A DNA stretch of 64,000 nucleotides from Nocardioides pini (GTDB lineage Bacteria; Actinomycetota; Actinomycetes; Propionibacteriales; Nocardioidaceae): contig NZ_JAPPUX010000004.1 of assembly GCF_026712185.1 (NCBI RefSeq), positions 310,001 to 374,000 on the forward strand, in the 5' to 3' direction. Positions 26,922-36,212 of the stretch are shown here, in pieces. The translations under genes were made by a program, and so were the position numbers. The notes beneath the pieces were generated by a model that saw only the letters and a program-made list of their open reading frames with translations, had not been told where the DNA came from and did not search any database. Numbering within the stretch: position 1 is the first letter of the stretch; every line of letters starts with the position of its first letter.

Positions 26922-27149
26922 ATGCTAGGTCCGCTTCCCGCTCTGCACAGGTACCTGCTCGTCCTCGCCGCACTCGTCGTCTGCGTCGGCATCGGCCTGT
27001 GGTTCGGTGCCGTGCCGGAGCTCCCGCTCAACCTGCGCCTCGGCCTCGTCGCGGGTGCCGCGGCCGGGGTCGGTGCGGCGTTCGTGCTCGTCCACGACTT
27101 CCACCACCAGCAGCAGGGACGCGCCGCGCGCGCACGCCGTCGGCCCTGA
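26922..27149 (+). CDS. Small two-helix membrane protein, 75 aa
   Basis: Not a family I recognise. 75 residues with two hydrophobic helices (about 10-29 and 37-58) and a basic tail ending QQQGRAARARRRP, so the C terminus is probably cytoplasmic. GGGGG lies 5-9 nt before ATG 26922. Its upstream region holds a CRP-like site, which supports it being a real, regulated gene. A 14-bp tandem repeat follows the stop. Confidence 0.65.
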   Translation: MLGPLPALHRYLLVLAALVVCVGIGLWFGAVPELPLNLRLGLVAGAAAGVGAAFVLVHDFHHQQQGRAARARRRP

Positions 27150-27153
27150 GCTC

Positions 27154-27216
27154 GGCCCTGAGCGTCGGACCTTGAGCGTCGGCCCTTGGGCGTCGGGCCC
27201 TGGGCGTCGGCCCCTG
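27154..27216. repeat. Tandem 14-bp repeat, 4.5 copies
   Basis: Four units of the form NCCYTGRGCGTCGG plus a half unit, starting 5 bp after the stop of the 75-aa gene. Units differ by 1-3 bases. Confidence 0.85.
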
Positions 27217-27248
27217 GACGGAACGACGGGTCGGTCCGCGCGATGACC

Positions 27249-27254
27249 TAGCCT
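27249..27254 (+). promoter_or_regulatory. -10 box TAGCCT of azlC (leaderless)
   Basis: TAGCCT, 6 nt, GTG 27261; no ribosome-binding site. Confidence 0.6.
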
Positions 27255-27260
27255 CGGGTC

Positions 27261-27992
27261 GTGTCCGATGCTGCCCTCAGTCCCGCTGAGCGCTCGGCGA
27301 TCGTCCGCGACAGCCTGGCCGTGGGCGTGGCCACCGGGGCGTACGGCTTCGGGTTCGGCGCCGTGTCGGTCGCCTCCGGCCTGAGCATCGCCCAGACGTG
27401 CGTCCTGTCGCTGCTGATGTTCACCGGCGCCAGCCAGTTCGCCCTGGTCGGGGTCGTGGCCGCGGGCGGTGCCCCCGTGTCCGGCGCGGCGACGGCCCTG
27501 CTCCTCGGCACCCGCAACACCCTCTACGGCCTGCGGATGGCGCCGCTGCTGCGCTGGCGTGGCTGGCGACGGGTGGCGGCCGCCCACGTGCTGATCGACG
27601 AGTCGACGGCGATGGGAGTCACCCGCGAGACCACCGAGGGCACCCGCCTCGGCTTCCTGACGACCGGCGTCTCGGTCTTCGTCCTGTGGAACCTCGCCAC
27701 CGCCGTCGGCGCGGTCGCCGGCGACGCCGTCGGGGACCCCCGCACGTTCGGCCTCGATGCCGCCGTCGGCGCCGCGTTCCTCGCCCTGCTGTGGCCGCGG
27801 CTGCGCGACCGGCGCAACGTCCTCGTCGCGGTCCTCGCAGCGGCCGTCGCGCTCGCGGCGGTGCCGGTCACCCCCGCCGGCGTACCCGTCCTGGCGGCCG
27901 GCGGCGTGGCCCTGCTCGTCGGGATCCTCGGCAAGCGGCACGACCCCACCGAGATCCCCGGGCGCGACGACGTGGCAGGGAGGCACCCCTGA
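27261..27992 (+). CDS. azlC: AzlC-family amino-acid exporter large subunit
   Basis: Large subunit of the AzlCD two-component exporter of branched-chain amino acids and analogues. 243 residues with about six hydrophobic segments; the family motif GASQFALVG lies at about 56-64 and RNTLYGLRMAPLL near 83-95. GTG 27261 follows a leaderless-type promoter. azlD starts within the stop codon. Confidence 0.9.
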   Translation: MSDAALSPAERSAIVRDSLAVGVATGAYGFGFGAVSVASGLSIAQTCVLSLLMFTGASQFALVGVVAAGGAPVSGAATALLLGTRNTLYGLRMAPLLRWRGWRRVAAAHVLIDESTAMGVTRETTEGTRLGFLTTGVSVFVLWNLATAVGAVAGDAVGDPRTFGLDAAVGAAFLALLWPRLRDRRNVLVAVLAAAVALAAVPVTPAGVPVLAAGGVALLVGILGKRHDPTEIPGRDDVAGRHP

Positions 27993-28288
27993 TGTGGACC
28001 GCCGTGCTGCTCGCCGGCGTCGGCTGCTACCTGCTCAAGCTGGCCGGCCTCTCGCTGCCGGAGCGGGTGCTCGCGCACCCCACGGTCGAGCGGGTCGCCG
28101 ACCTGATCCCCGTCGCACTGCTGGCGGCGCTGGTCGCCGTGCAGGTGTTCTCGTCCGGCCCGGAGCTGCGCGTCGACGCCCGCGTCCTCGGCCTCGGCTT
28201 CGCGGTCGTCGCCCTGCTGCTCCGCATGCCGTTCCTCGTCGTGGTCGTCGGGGCGGCCGTCGTGGCGGCCGGGGCCCGTCTCGTCTGA
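27992..28288 (+). CDS. azlD: AzlD-domain protein, small exporter subunit
   Basis: 98 residues with four short hydrophobic segments and the typical start MWTAVLLAGVGCYLLKLAG. It overlaps azlC by one base (TGATG) and completes the AzlCD pair. The central LIPVALLAALVAVQVF segment is characteristic. Confidence 0.88.
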   Translation: MWTAVLLAGVGCYLLKLAGLSLPERVLAHPTVERVADLIPVALLAALVAVQVFSSGPELRVDARVLGLGFAVVALLLRMPFLVVVVGAAVVAAGARLV

Positions 28289-28306
28289 CCCCGGCACGCG
28301 CAGGAC

Positions 28307-29917
28307 TCAGCCGACCGAGACGGCGCTCCACGCGGCGGCCACGGCACCGTGCTGCGCCGAGCCGGCGCCGTACAGGTCGCGCGCCGCGTCCAGCGTGGCG
28401 GTGCGCGCGCCGGCGTACGTCGTGCCGGACGTCATGTAGACCGTCAGCGCGCGGTACCAGATCCTCGCCGCGGCGTCGCGGCCGATGCCGGTGACCGACG
28501 AGCCGTTGCAGGTCGTCGAGCTGTGCGTCACGCCGCCGATCGTCTTCGCGCCGCTGCCCTCGGCGAGCAGGTAGAAGAAGTGGTTGCCGATGCCGGAGGA
28601 GTAGTGCACGTCGACGTCCTTGGCGCTGCTGCTCCAGCAGTCGAGCGAGCTGCCGTCGGCCGACGGGCGGTCCATCCGGCGGAACCCGGCGTGCTGCTTG
28701 AGGTCGAACTCCTCGCCGATGAGGTAGTCCGCCGGGTCGTTGGCGTTGGCGGCGTGGAACTCGACGAGGGTCCCGAAGATGTCCGAGGTCGCCTCGTTGA
28801 GGCCGCCCGACTCACCGGAGTAGGTGAGGTTCGCGGAGTTCTCGGTGACGCCGTGGGTCATCTCGTGGCCGGCGACGTCGAGGGAGACCAGCGGGCCGAA
28901 GTCGACGCCGTCGCCGTCGCCGTAGGTCATCTTGCTGCCGTCCCAGAACGCGTTGACGTAGCCGTTGCCGTAGTGGACCCGGTTGAAGGAGCCGCGCCCG
29001 TCGTCCCAGATGCCGTTGCGCCCGTGCACGGCCTTGAAGTAGTCCCAGGTGACGTTGGAGCCGTACTGGGCGTCGGCGCCGGCGCTCGACCGGTTGCTCG
29101 CCTGGCCGTTGCCGAAGGTCGTCGACGTCGAGGTGAAGGTCGTCCCCGCCGAGCACCCGGCACCGAAGATCTGGCAGAAGATCGAGTCCTCGGCGTTCTT
29201 CATGTCAGTGGTGTAGGTCCCGCCGCGCGTCGCGTCCTCGAGCCTGTACGACGAGCCCGACCCGCTGACCTGCAGCGGGACCGTGCCGCTGTAGAGCGTC
29301 TGGCCCTGGCCGTCGACGTTGACCACCTGCTGCTCGCTGCGGATGACCTCGCCGGTGCGGGCGTCGACGTAGGTCGCCAGGCGTGAGGGAGTGCCGTCGG
29401 CCTGGGTGCCGCCGGTGACGACCTCCCACGCGAGCCGCGGCGTCGCCCCGGTGGCGTCGACGACGAGCTCGCGGGCCTCGGCGCGGTCGTCCCCGCGGAC
29501 CGCTGCGGTGCGGGCGTTGCGCGCGAGGACGGTGCGGGTGGCGGTCGCCTTCGCGAGCGTGGCGTCCGTGTCGACCGTCAGGGGGGCGTCCAGCGTCTGG
29601 CTGACGCCGTCCCAGCCGCCCGCTGCGTCACGGTGGACGACGAGGTCGCCGCCGACGACCCGGAGGCCGTCCAGGGTGCGGTCGAACCGCACGTGCGTGC
29701 TGCCGTCGGGGTCGACGAGCGTGGAGCCGGCGACGAAGGCCTGGCCGTCCGCGCTGCGCGCCGCACCCGGGTGCCGCTGGAGGGCGGCGAGGGCGCCCTG
29801 GACGACGTCGGCCCTGCCCGCGGCGGGCGCTCCCTGGGCCGTCGAGGCGGTGGTCAGCGGCAGCGCCGCCGCGGTGGCGGCGATGGCGAGCGCGGCGAGT
29901 CCTGCAGTTCTGCGCAT
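28307..29917 (-). CDS. Secreted M4-family metallopeptidase (thermolysin-like)
   Basis: Exported zinc protease made as a preproenzyme. 536 residues: signal peptide (1-29, cut near AQGA), FTP/PepSY propeptide (about 35-205), and a catalytic domain with HEMTH (351-355), third zinc ligand Glu375 in GLNEATSD and the C-terminal catalytic-region His in DVHYSSGIGNHFFYLL. A Cys pair (248, 255) lies at the start of the mature domain. Start ATG 29917 has GGAAGG upstream. Single-gene unit. Confidence 0.95.
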   Translation of the reverse strand: MRRTAGLAALAIAATAAALPLTTASTAQGAPAAGRADVVQGALAALQRHPGAARSADGQAFVAGSTLVDPDGSTHVRFDRTLDGLRVVGGDLVVHRDAAGGWDGVSQTLDAPLTVDTDATLAKATATRTVLARNARTAAVRGDDRAEARELVVDATGATPRLAWEVVTGGTQADGTPSRLATYVDARTGEVIRSEQQVVNVDGQGQTLYSGTVPLQVSGSGSSYRLEDATRGGTYTTDMKNAEDSIFCQIFGAGCSAGTTFTSTSTTFGNGQASNRSSAGADAQYGSNVTWDYFKAVHGRNGIWDDGRGSFNRVHYGNGYVNAFWDGSKMTYGDGDGVDFGPLVSLDVAGHEMTHGVTENSANLTYSGESGGLNEATSDIFGTLVEFHAANANDPADYLIGEEFDLKQHAGFRRMDRPSADGSSLDCWSSSAKDVDVHYSSGIGNHFFYLLAEGSGAKTIGGVTHSSTTCNGSSVTGIGRDAAARIWYRALTVYMTSGTTYAGARTATLDAARDLYGAGSAQHGAVAAAWSAVSVG

Positions 29918-30034
29918 GGTGGAGCCTTCCGAGAGGTGAGCCGGGCACCCGAGCGGTCCCGACACCACGCCAACGAGAGGTCGCGACGCCGGGTTACGCC
30001 CCGCCCGGGTGCCGGAGACCCCCGCGGGCCGGAC

Positions 30035-31406
<1,372 letters not shown>

Positions 31407-31409
31407 GCG

Positions 31410-32717
31410 CTACTTCGCCGGGCCCACGACCGCGAGCAGCTCGGGCTGGGTGAAGAGCTCCTTGGCGAGGGTGGCCACGTCCTCGGTGGTGACGGCCTCG
31501 ATGCGCTCGACGACCTCGTCGATCGTGAGCAGGTCGTCGTGGACCAGCTCGGCCTTGCCGATGCGCGACATCCGCGAGCCGGAGTCCTCGAGGCCGAGCA
31601 CGAGCCCGCCCTTGAGCTGGCCCTTGCCACGCTCGACCTCCTCGTCGGTCAGGCCCTCGGCCGCGACCTTGGCGAGCTCGGCACGCACGGTCTCGAGCAC
31701 GGCGTCGTACTTGCCGGGCAGGCAGCCGACGGAGACGCCCACGACACCGGCGTCGGCGTGGTGGGTGGCGAAGGAGTAGACGGAGTACGCCAGGCCGCGC
31801 AGCTCGCGCACCTCCTGGAACATCCGCGACGAGGTGCCGCCGCCCAGGGCGGTGTTGAGCACGCCGAGGGTGTAGCGGCGGGGGTCGGTGCGGGTCAGTC
31901 CCTTGACCCCGAGGACGAGGTTGACCTGCTCCTGCGGGCGGATGGTGCGCGCCTCGCCGGGGTTCACCTTGCGGGCGCGCTCGGACTGGGACAACGGGGT
32001 CGGCTCGGCCTCGCCCTCGAGGAAGCCGCCGCGGCCGAAGGCCTGCCGCACCTGGCGGACGACGGTGGCGTGGTCGACGTTGCCGGCGACGGACACGACC
32101 ATGTTGGCGGGGCGGTAGTGGCGCCGGTAGAAGCGCTGGATCTGGGCGCGGGTCATCGCGGTGATCGAGGCCTCCGTGCCCGCGATCGGACGACCGAGCG
32201 GGGTCTCGCCCCATGCCTGCAGGGCGAAGAGGTTGTGCACCACGTCGTCCGGGTCGTCGTCGTGCATCGCGATCTCGTCGAGGATGACGTCGCGCTCGGC
32301 CTCGACGTCGGCCTCGGTGAGGGTGGAGGCGGTGACCATGTCACCGAGCACGTCGACCGCCGTGCCGAGGTCCTCGTCGAGGACCCGCGCGTGGTAGACG
32401 GTGTACTCCTTGGTGGTGAAGGCGTTGAACTCGCCACCGACCGCGTCGAGCGCCACGGAGATGTCCATCGCGGTGCGCTCGGGGGTGCCCTTGAAGAGCA
32501 GGTGCTCGAGGAAGTGCGAGCAACCGTGCAGGGTGGGCGTCTCGTCGCGGGAGCCCACCGCGACCCACACGCCGATGCTCGCCGAGCGGGTGCCGGCCAT
32601 CTGCTCGGTGACGATGCGCATGCCGCTGGGCAGGACCGTGCGCCGTACGCGCGAGGTGACCGCGCCGTCGGCGTCCTTCACGGTGTGGAGGGTGCGGGTG
32701 GTGCCGTTCTTCTGCAC
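31410..32717 (-). CDS. M16-family zinc peptidase (PepR-like)
   Basis: 435 residues, processing-peptidase type. The inverted zinc motif HFLEH (68-72) and a downstream Glu in EAERDVILDEI give an intact active site; the C-terminal domain has GLAYSVYSF and a typical R/Y pair. Homologous in position to M. tuberculosis Rv2782c, downstream of pnp. GTG 32717 with GGAAGGA upstream was chosen; an open extension to 32765 lacks family similarity. Confidence 0.92.
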   Translation of the reverse strand: MQKNGTTRTLHTVKDADGAVTSRVRRTVLPSGMRIVTEQMAGTRSASIGVWVAVGSRDETPTLHGCSHFLEHLLFKGTPERTAMDISVALDAVGGEFNAFTTKEYTVYHARVLDEDLGTAVDVLGDMVTASTLTEADVEAERDVILDEIAMHDDDPDDVVHNLFALQAWGETPLGRPIAGTEASITAMTRAQIQRFYRRHYRPANMVVSVAGNVDHATVVRQVRQAFGRGGFLEGEAEPTPLSQSERARKVNPGEARTIRPQEQVNLVLGVKGLTRTDPRRYTLGVLNTALGGGTSSRMFQEVRELRGLAYSVYSFATHHADAGVVGVSVGCLPGKYDAVLETVRAELAKVAAEGLTDEEVERGKGQLKGGLVLGLEDSGSRMSRIGKAELVHDDLLTIDEVVERIEAVTTEDVATLAKELFTQPELLAVVGPAK

Positions 32718-32817
32718 GGGGGTCCTTCCGGGGCGGAGCGGGGCGGAGCAGGGGTGAAGCGCCACGACCGGCCGGCCAGACGGCCGACCGGTCGTGGGTG
32801 GAGCAGGAGCCGTCAGG

Positions 32818-35055
32818 TCACTCGGCGTCGACGGCCTCGGGGGCGTCGGCGGACTCCTCGGAGCCGGCCTCGTCCTCCTCGACGACGGGGACGAGCGACA
32901 GCTTGCCGCGGTCGTCGATCTCGGCGATCTTGACCTGGACCTTCTGGCCGACGGCCAGGACGTCCTCGACGGCCTCGACGCGCTTGCCGCCGGCCAGGGC
33001 GCGGAGCTTGCTGATGTGCAGCAGGCCGTCCTTGCCGGGCATCAGCGAGACGAACGCACCGAAGTTGGTCGTCTTCACGACGGTGCCGAGGTAGCGCTCG
33101 CCGACCTCGGGCATCGTCGGGTTGGCGATCGCGTTGACCGCGGCCTTGGCGGCCTCGGCCGCCTCGCCGTTGGTCGCGCCGATGTAGACCGTGCCGTCGT
33201 CCTCGATGGACAGCGTCGCGCCCGTGTCGTCCTGGATCTGGTTGATGACCTTGCCCTTGGGACCGATCACCTCGCCGATCTTGTCGACCGGCACGCGGAC
33301 GGTGATGATGCGCGGCGCGTGGACCGACATCTCCTCAGGAGCGTCGATGGCCTCGGCCATCACGTCGAGGATCGCCAGGCGCGCGTCGCGGGCCTGGGTC
33401 AGCGCCGCCGCCAGCACCTCGGCAGGGATGCCGTCGAGCTTGGTGTCGAGCTGCAGCGCGGTGACGAACTCACGGGTGCCGGCGACCTTGAAGTCCATGT
33501 CGCCGAACGCGTCCTCGGCACCGAGGATGTCGGTCAGCGCGACGTACTGCGTCTCGCCGTCGACCTCGTCGGAGATCAGGCCCATCGCGATGCCGGCGAC
33601 GGAGGCCTTGAGCGGCACACCGGCCTGCAGCAGCGACAGGGTCGAGGCGCAGACCGAGCCCATCGAGGTGGAGCCGTTGGAGCCCATGGCCTCGGAGAGC
33701 TGGCGGATCGCGTAGGGGAACTCCTCGCGGGAGGGCAGGACCGGCAGGAGGGCGCGACGCGCCAGTGCGCCGTGGCCGACCTCGCGACGCTTGGGCGAGC
33801 CCACGCGGCCGGTCTCGCCGGTGGAGAACGGCGGGAAGACGTACTTGTGCATGTAGCGGCGGTACTTCTCCGGGGACAGCGTGTCGAGCTGCTGCTCGAG
33901 CTTGAGCATGTTGAGCGTGGTGACACCGAGGATCTGGGTCTCGCCGCGCTCGAACAGTGCGGAGCCGTGCACGCGCGGGATCACGTTGACCTCGGCGTGC
34001 AGCGGGCGGATGTCGGCGAGGCCGCGGCCGTCGATGCGGACCTTGTCGCGCAGCACCCGCTGGCGGACCAGCTGCTTGGTGAGCGAGCGGAACGCGGCAC
34101 CGATCTCCTTCTCGCGACCCTCGAACTGGCCGGAGAGCTTCTCGAGGAGGCCGGTCTTGATCTCGTCGACCTTGAGCTCGCGCTCCTGCTTGTCGCCGAT
34201 GGTCATCGCGGCGGCGGTGTCGTCCTTGGCGGCCGACTCGACGGCGGCGTAGACGTCGTCCTCGTAGTCGAGGAAGACCGGGAAGTCCTGGACCGGCTTG
34301 GCGGCCTCGGCCGCGAGCTGCGACTGCGCCTCGCACAGCTGCTTGATGAAGGGCTTGGCGGCGTCGAGGCCACCGGCCACGACCTCCTCCGTCGGCGCCT
34401 GGGCGCCGCCCTGGACGAGCGCGATGGTGTCCTCGGGCGCCTCGGCCTCGACCATCATGATGGCGACGTCGCCGGACTCGGTGACCCGACCCGCGACGAC
34501 CATGTCGAAGACGGCCGACTCGAGCTGGGAGTGGGACGGGAAGGCGACCCACTGGCCGTCGATGAGGGCGACGCGGACGCCGCCGACGGGGCCGGAGAAG
34601 GGGAGGCCGGAGAGCTGGGTCGACAGCGACGCGGCGTTGATGGCCAGCACGTCGTAGGGCTGGTCGGGGTCGAGCGCCATGACGGTGATGACGACCTGGA
34701 CCTCGTTGCGCAGGCCCTTCTTGAAGGTCGGGCGCAGCGGGCGGTCGATGAGGCGGCAGGTGAGGATCGCGTCCTCGCCCGGGCGACCCTCGGAGCGGAA
34801 GAAGGAACCGGGGATCTGGCCCACGGCGTACATCCGCTCCTCGACGTCGATCGTCAGGGGGAAGAAGTCGAAGTGGTCCTTGGGCGTCTTGCCGGCGGTC
34901 GTCGCCGACAGCAGCATGGTCTCGTCGTCGAGGTAGGCCGTGACGGAGCCGGCGGCCTGACGGGCCAGCAGGCCGGTCTCGAACTTGACGGTGCGCTTGC
35001 CGAACTTGCCGTTGTCGAGGACGGTCTCGACAGCGGAGATGATGGGTTCACTCAT
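32818..35055 (-). CDS. pnp: Polyribonucleotide nucleotidyltransferase (PNPase)
   Basis: Phosphorolytic 3'-5' exoribonuclease that in actinobacteria can also make RNA tails. 745 residues: two RNase PH domains separated by an alpha-helical domain, then a KH domain (about 585-645; [12 protein letters not shown]) and an S1 domain (about 660-725; [15 protein letters not shown]), with an acidic tail. The start ATG 35055 sits 2 nt from a 16-bp palindrome and behind a long structured leader. It follows rpsO, the conserved rpsO-pnp order. Confidence 0.96.
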   Translation of the reverse strand: MSEPIISAVETVLDNGKFGKRTVKFETGLLARQAAGSVTAYLDDETMLLSATTAGKTPKDHFDFFPLTIDVEERMYAVGQIPGSFFRSEGRPGEDAILTCRLIDRPLRPTFKKGLRNEVQVVITVMALDPDQPYDVLAINAASLSTQLSGLPFSGPVGGVRVALIDGQWVAFPSHSQLESAVFDMVVAGRVTESGDVAIMMVEAEAPEDTIALVQGGAQAPTEEVVAGGLDAAKPFIKQLCEAQSQLAAEAAKPVQDFPVFLDYEDDVYAAVESAAKDDTAAAMTIGDKQERELKVDEIKTGLLEKLSGQFEGREKEIGAAFRSLTKQLVRQRVLRDKVRIDGRGLADIRPLHAEVNVIPRVHGSALFERGETQILGVTTLNMLKLEQQLDTLSPEKYRRYMHKYVFPPFSTGETGRVGSPKRREVGHGALARRALLPVLPSREEFPYAIRQLSEAMGSNGSTSMGSVCASTLSLLQAGVPLKASVAGIAMGLISDEVDGETQYVALTDILGAEDAFGDMDFKVAGTREFVTALQLDTKLDGIPAEVLAAALTQARDARLAILDVMAEAIDAPEEMSVHAPRIITVRVPVDKIGEVIGPKGKVINQIQDDTGATLSIEDDGTVYIGATNGEAAEAAKAAVNAIANPTMPEVGERYLGTVVKTTNFGAFVSLMPGKDGLLHISKLRALAGGKRVEAVEDVLAVGQKVQVKIAEIDDRGKLSLVPVVEEDEAGSEESADAPEAVDAE

Positions 35056-35057
35056 GG

Positions 35058-35073
35058 AAGCAGGATCCTGCTT
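35058..35073. promoter_or_regulatory. 16-bp perfect palindrome at the pnp start
   Basis: AAGCAGGATCCTGCTT begins 3 bp upstream of the pnp ATG and includes the purine-rich segment that would be its ribosome-binding site. Confidence 0.6.
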
Positions 35074-35120
35074 TCTCTTCGCGGAGCGATCCGCGGCGTC
35101 CACCCCTCATGTGATGGACC

Positions 35121-35190
35121 ATCGAAGGTCCCGCGGGGCCGGTCTTCGATCGAGGCCCGCAGATCGGGCAGCCGTGGGGCTGCGGATCTG
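35121..35190 (-). promoter_or_regulatory. Two stem-loops in the pnp leader
   Basis: Hairpin 1: arms ATCGAAG/CTTCGAT (35121-35127, 35144-35150) with a further GGTCCC/GGGGCC inner stem. Hairpin 2: arms CAGATC/GATCTG (35160-35165, 35185-35190) plus inner CAGCC/GGCTG. Together with the palindrome at 35058 they give a three-hairpin leader. Confidence 0.5.
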
Positions 35191-35262
35191 AAGGCCACTA
35201 CCGAGGACCGGGCGACGAGGCGGGTCGCTCCTGTTGGGTGTTGTTTCAGTTGTGCCGGGTCG

Positions 35263-35268
35263 ACACTA
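35263..35268 (-). promoter_or_regulatory. Possible -10 box of pnp
   Basis: TAGTGT on the minus strand between the rpsO terminator and pnp would start a leader of about 200 nt. The -35 region is weak. Confidence 0.35.
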
Positions 35269-35291
35269 GCGCGGCGCGGCCCGGATGTGAG

Positions 35292-35324
35292 AGGAGCGGC
35301 TCCCCGTGGCGGGGAGCCGCTCCT
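35292..35324 (-). terminator. Hairpin terminator after rpsO
   Basis: 15-bp stem AGGAGCGGCTCCCCG/CGGGGAGCCGCTCCT with loop TGG, starting 4 nt after the rpsO stop on the minus strand. It may also act as an RNA-processing site between rpsO and pnp. Confidence 0.75.
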
Positions 35325-35328
35325 TCGC

Positions 35329-35604
35329 TCAGCGGCGGAGGCCGAGGCGCTCGACGATGGAGCGGTAGCGCTCGATCTCCGTCTTCTGCAGGTAGTTGAG
35401 CAGGCGGCGGCGCTGGCCGACCAGGAGCAGCAGGCCACGACGGCTGTGGTGGTCGTGCTTGTGCTCCTTGAGGTGCTCGGTGAGGTGCGAGATGCGGTGG
35501 CTGAGCAGCGCGATCTGGACCTCGGGGGAACCGGTGTCACCCTCGGTCAGGGCGTACTCGGCGATGATCTTCTTCTTGGTCTCCGCGTCGGTACCAATCG
35601 ACAT
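35329..35604 (-). CDS. rpsO: 30S ribosomal protein S15
   Basis: 91 residues, close to the usual 89. Contains [37 protein letters not shown] and RRRLLNYLQ, the S15 signature that binds 16S rRNA helices 20-22. GAAGGAG precedes the ATG. A strong hairpin follows the stop, and pnp is next, as in most bacteria. Confidence 0.97.
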   Translation of the reverse strand: MSIGTDAETKKKIIAEYALTEGDTGSPEVQIALLSHRISHLTEHLKEHKHDHHSRRGLLLLVGQRRRLLNYLQKTEIERYRSIVERLGLRR

Positions 35605-35760
35605 GGGGGCTCCTTCGGTTCTCGTTGCGCGGCGCGCCCGGGCCTGTTCACCGGGGCACTCTGGTTCCGCGGCCGTCATGACGGCGTGTCGCCCTGCTGG
35701 GCAACCGGCTGAGCGTACCAACGAGGCGGTCGGCTCCTCCAATCCGCGCGCGGACGCGCA

Positions 35761-35791
35761 GGGGCCCCCGCCGTGCGTCGGCGGGGGCCCC
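35761..35791 (-). terminator. Hairpin terminator after the DUF6458 gene
   Basis: 12-bp stem GGGGCCCCCGCC/GGCGGGGGCCCC with a 7-nt loop, 22 nt after the stop of the DUF6458 gene on the minus strand. Confidence 0.75.
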
Positions 35792-35813
35792 GGTCACGCG
35801 GACCTCGAGCGGC

Positions 35814-36080
35814 TCAGACGGCCGGCGGGGGCGGCGGGTCGGACTCAGTGGTCCGCTGCGTCGACGCCTGGCGGCCCTGCGCGTCGGTGGTGGTGGCGGT
35901 CGTGGTGTGGCGCCGCTTGGTGTTCTGCTGGATCACCGTGAGCACCAGCCACAGCACTCCGGCCAGGACGAGGATCCATCCCAGGGTGGTGACCTCGAGG
36001 GGACCCACCTGCTGCTGGTTGAACGCCAGCGCGAGGATCAGTCCCACGACGATCAGGCCGATCGGCCCTCCGAAACCCAT
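35814..36080 (-). CDS. DUF6458-type small membrane protein
   Basis: 88 residues. The start MGFGGPIGLIVVGLILALAF and a second helix TLGWILVLAGVLWLVLTVI (about 32-50) make a two-helix membrane protein common in actinobacteria and, to my knowledge, of unknown function. The C-terminal 35 residues are hydrophilic, Thr-rich, and end in a Pro run. GGAGC precedes the ATG. Its start and the next gene's start are 132 bp apart and divergent. Confidence 0.75.
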   Translation of the reverse strand: MGFGGPIGLIVVGLILALAFNQQQVGPLEVTTLGWILVLAGVLWLVLTVIQQNTKRRHTTTATTTDAQGRQASTQRTTESDPPPPPAV

Positions 36081-36212
36081 GACGTGCTCCGTTTCTGTTG
36101 GTGGATGCTGCCCGGCGACCGTATGGCCAGGACCGGGCCCGGCAGAGTCTGGCGCGCGGGTCGCTCCGGTGTCATCCCCCTGCGGGGGGTGCGACGTGCG
36201 ACGATCGATCGC

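Noticed and set aside
32794..35712. 972-codon plus-strand frame across pnp
   Set aside because: Shadow of pnp in the opposite strand with biased composition; pnp has complete domain structure.
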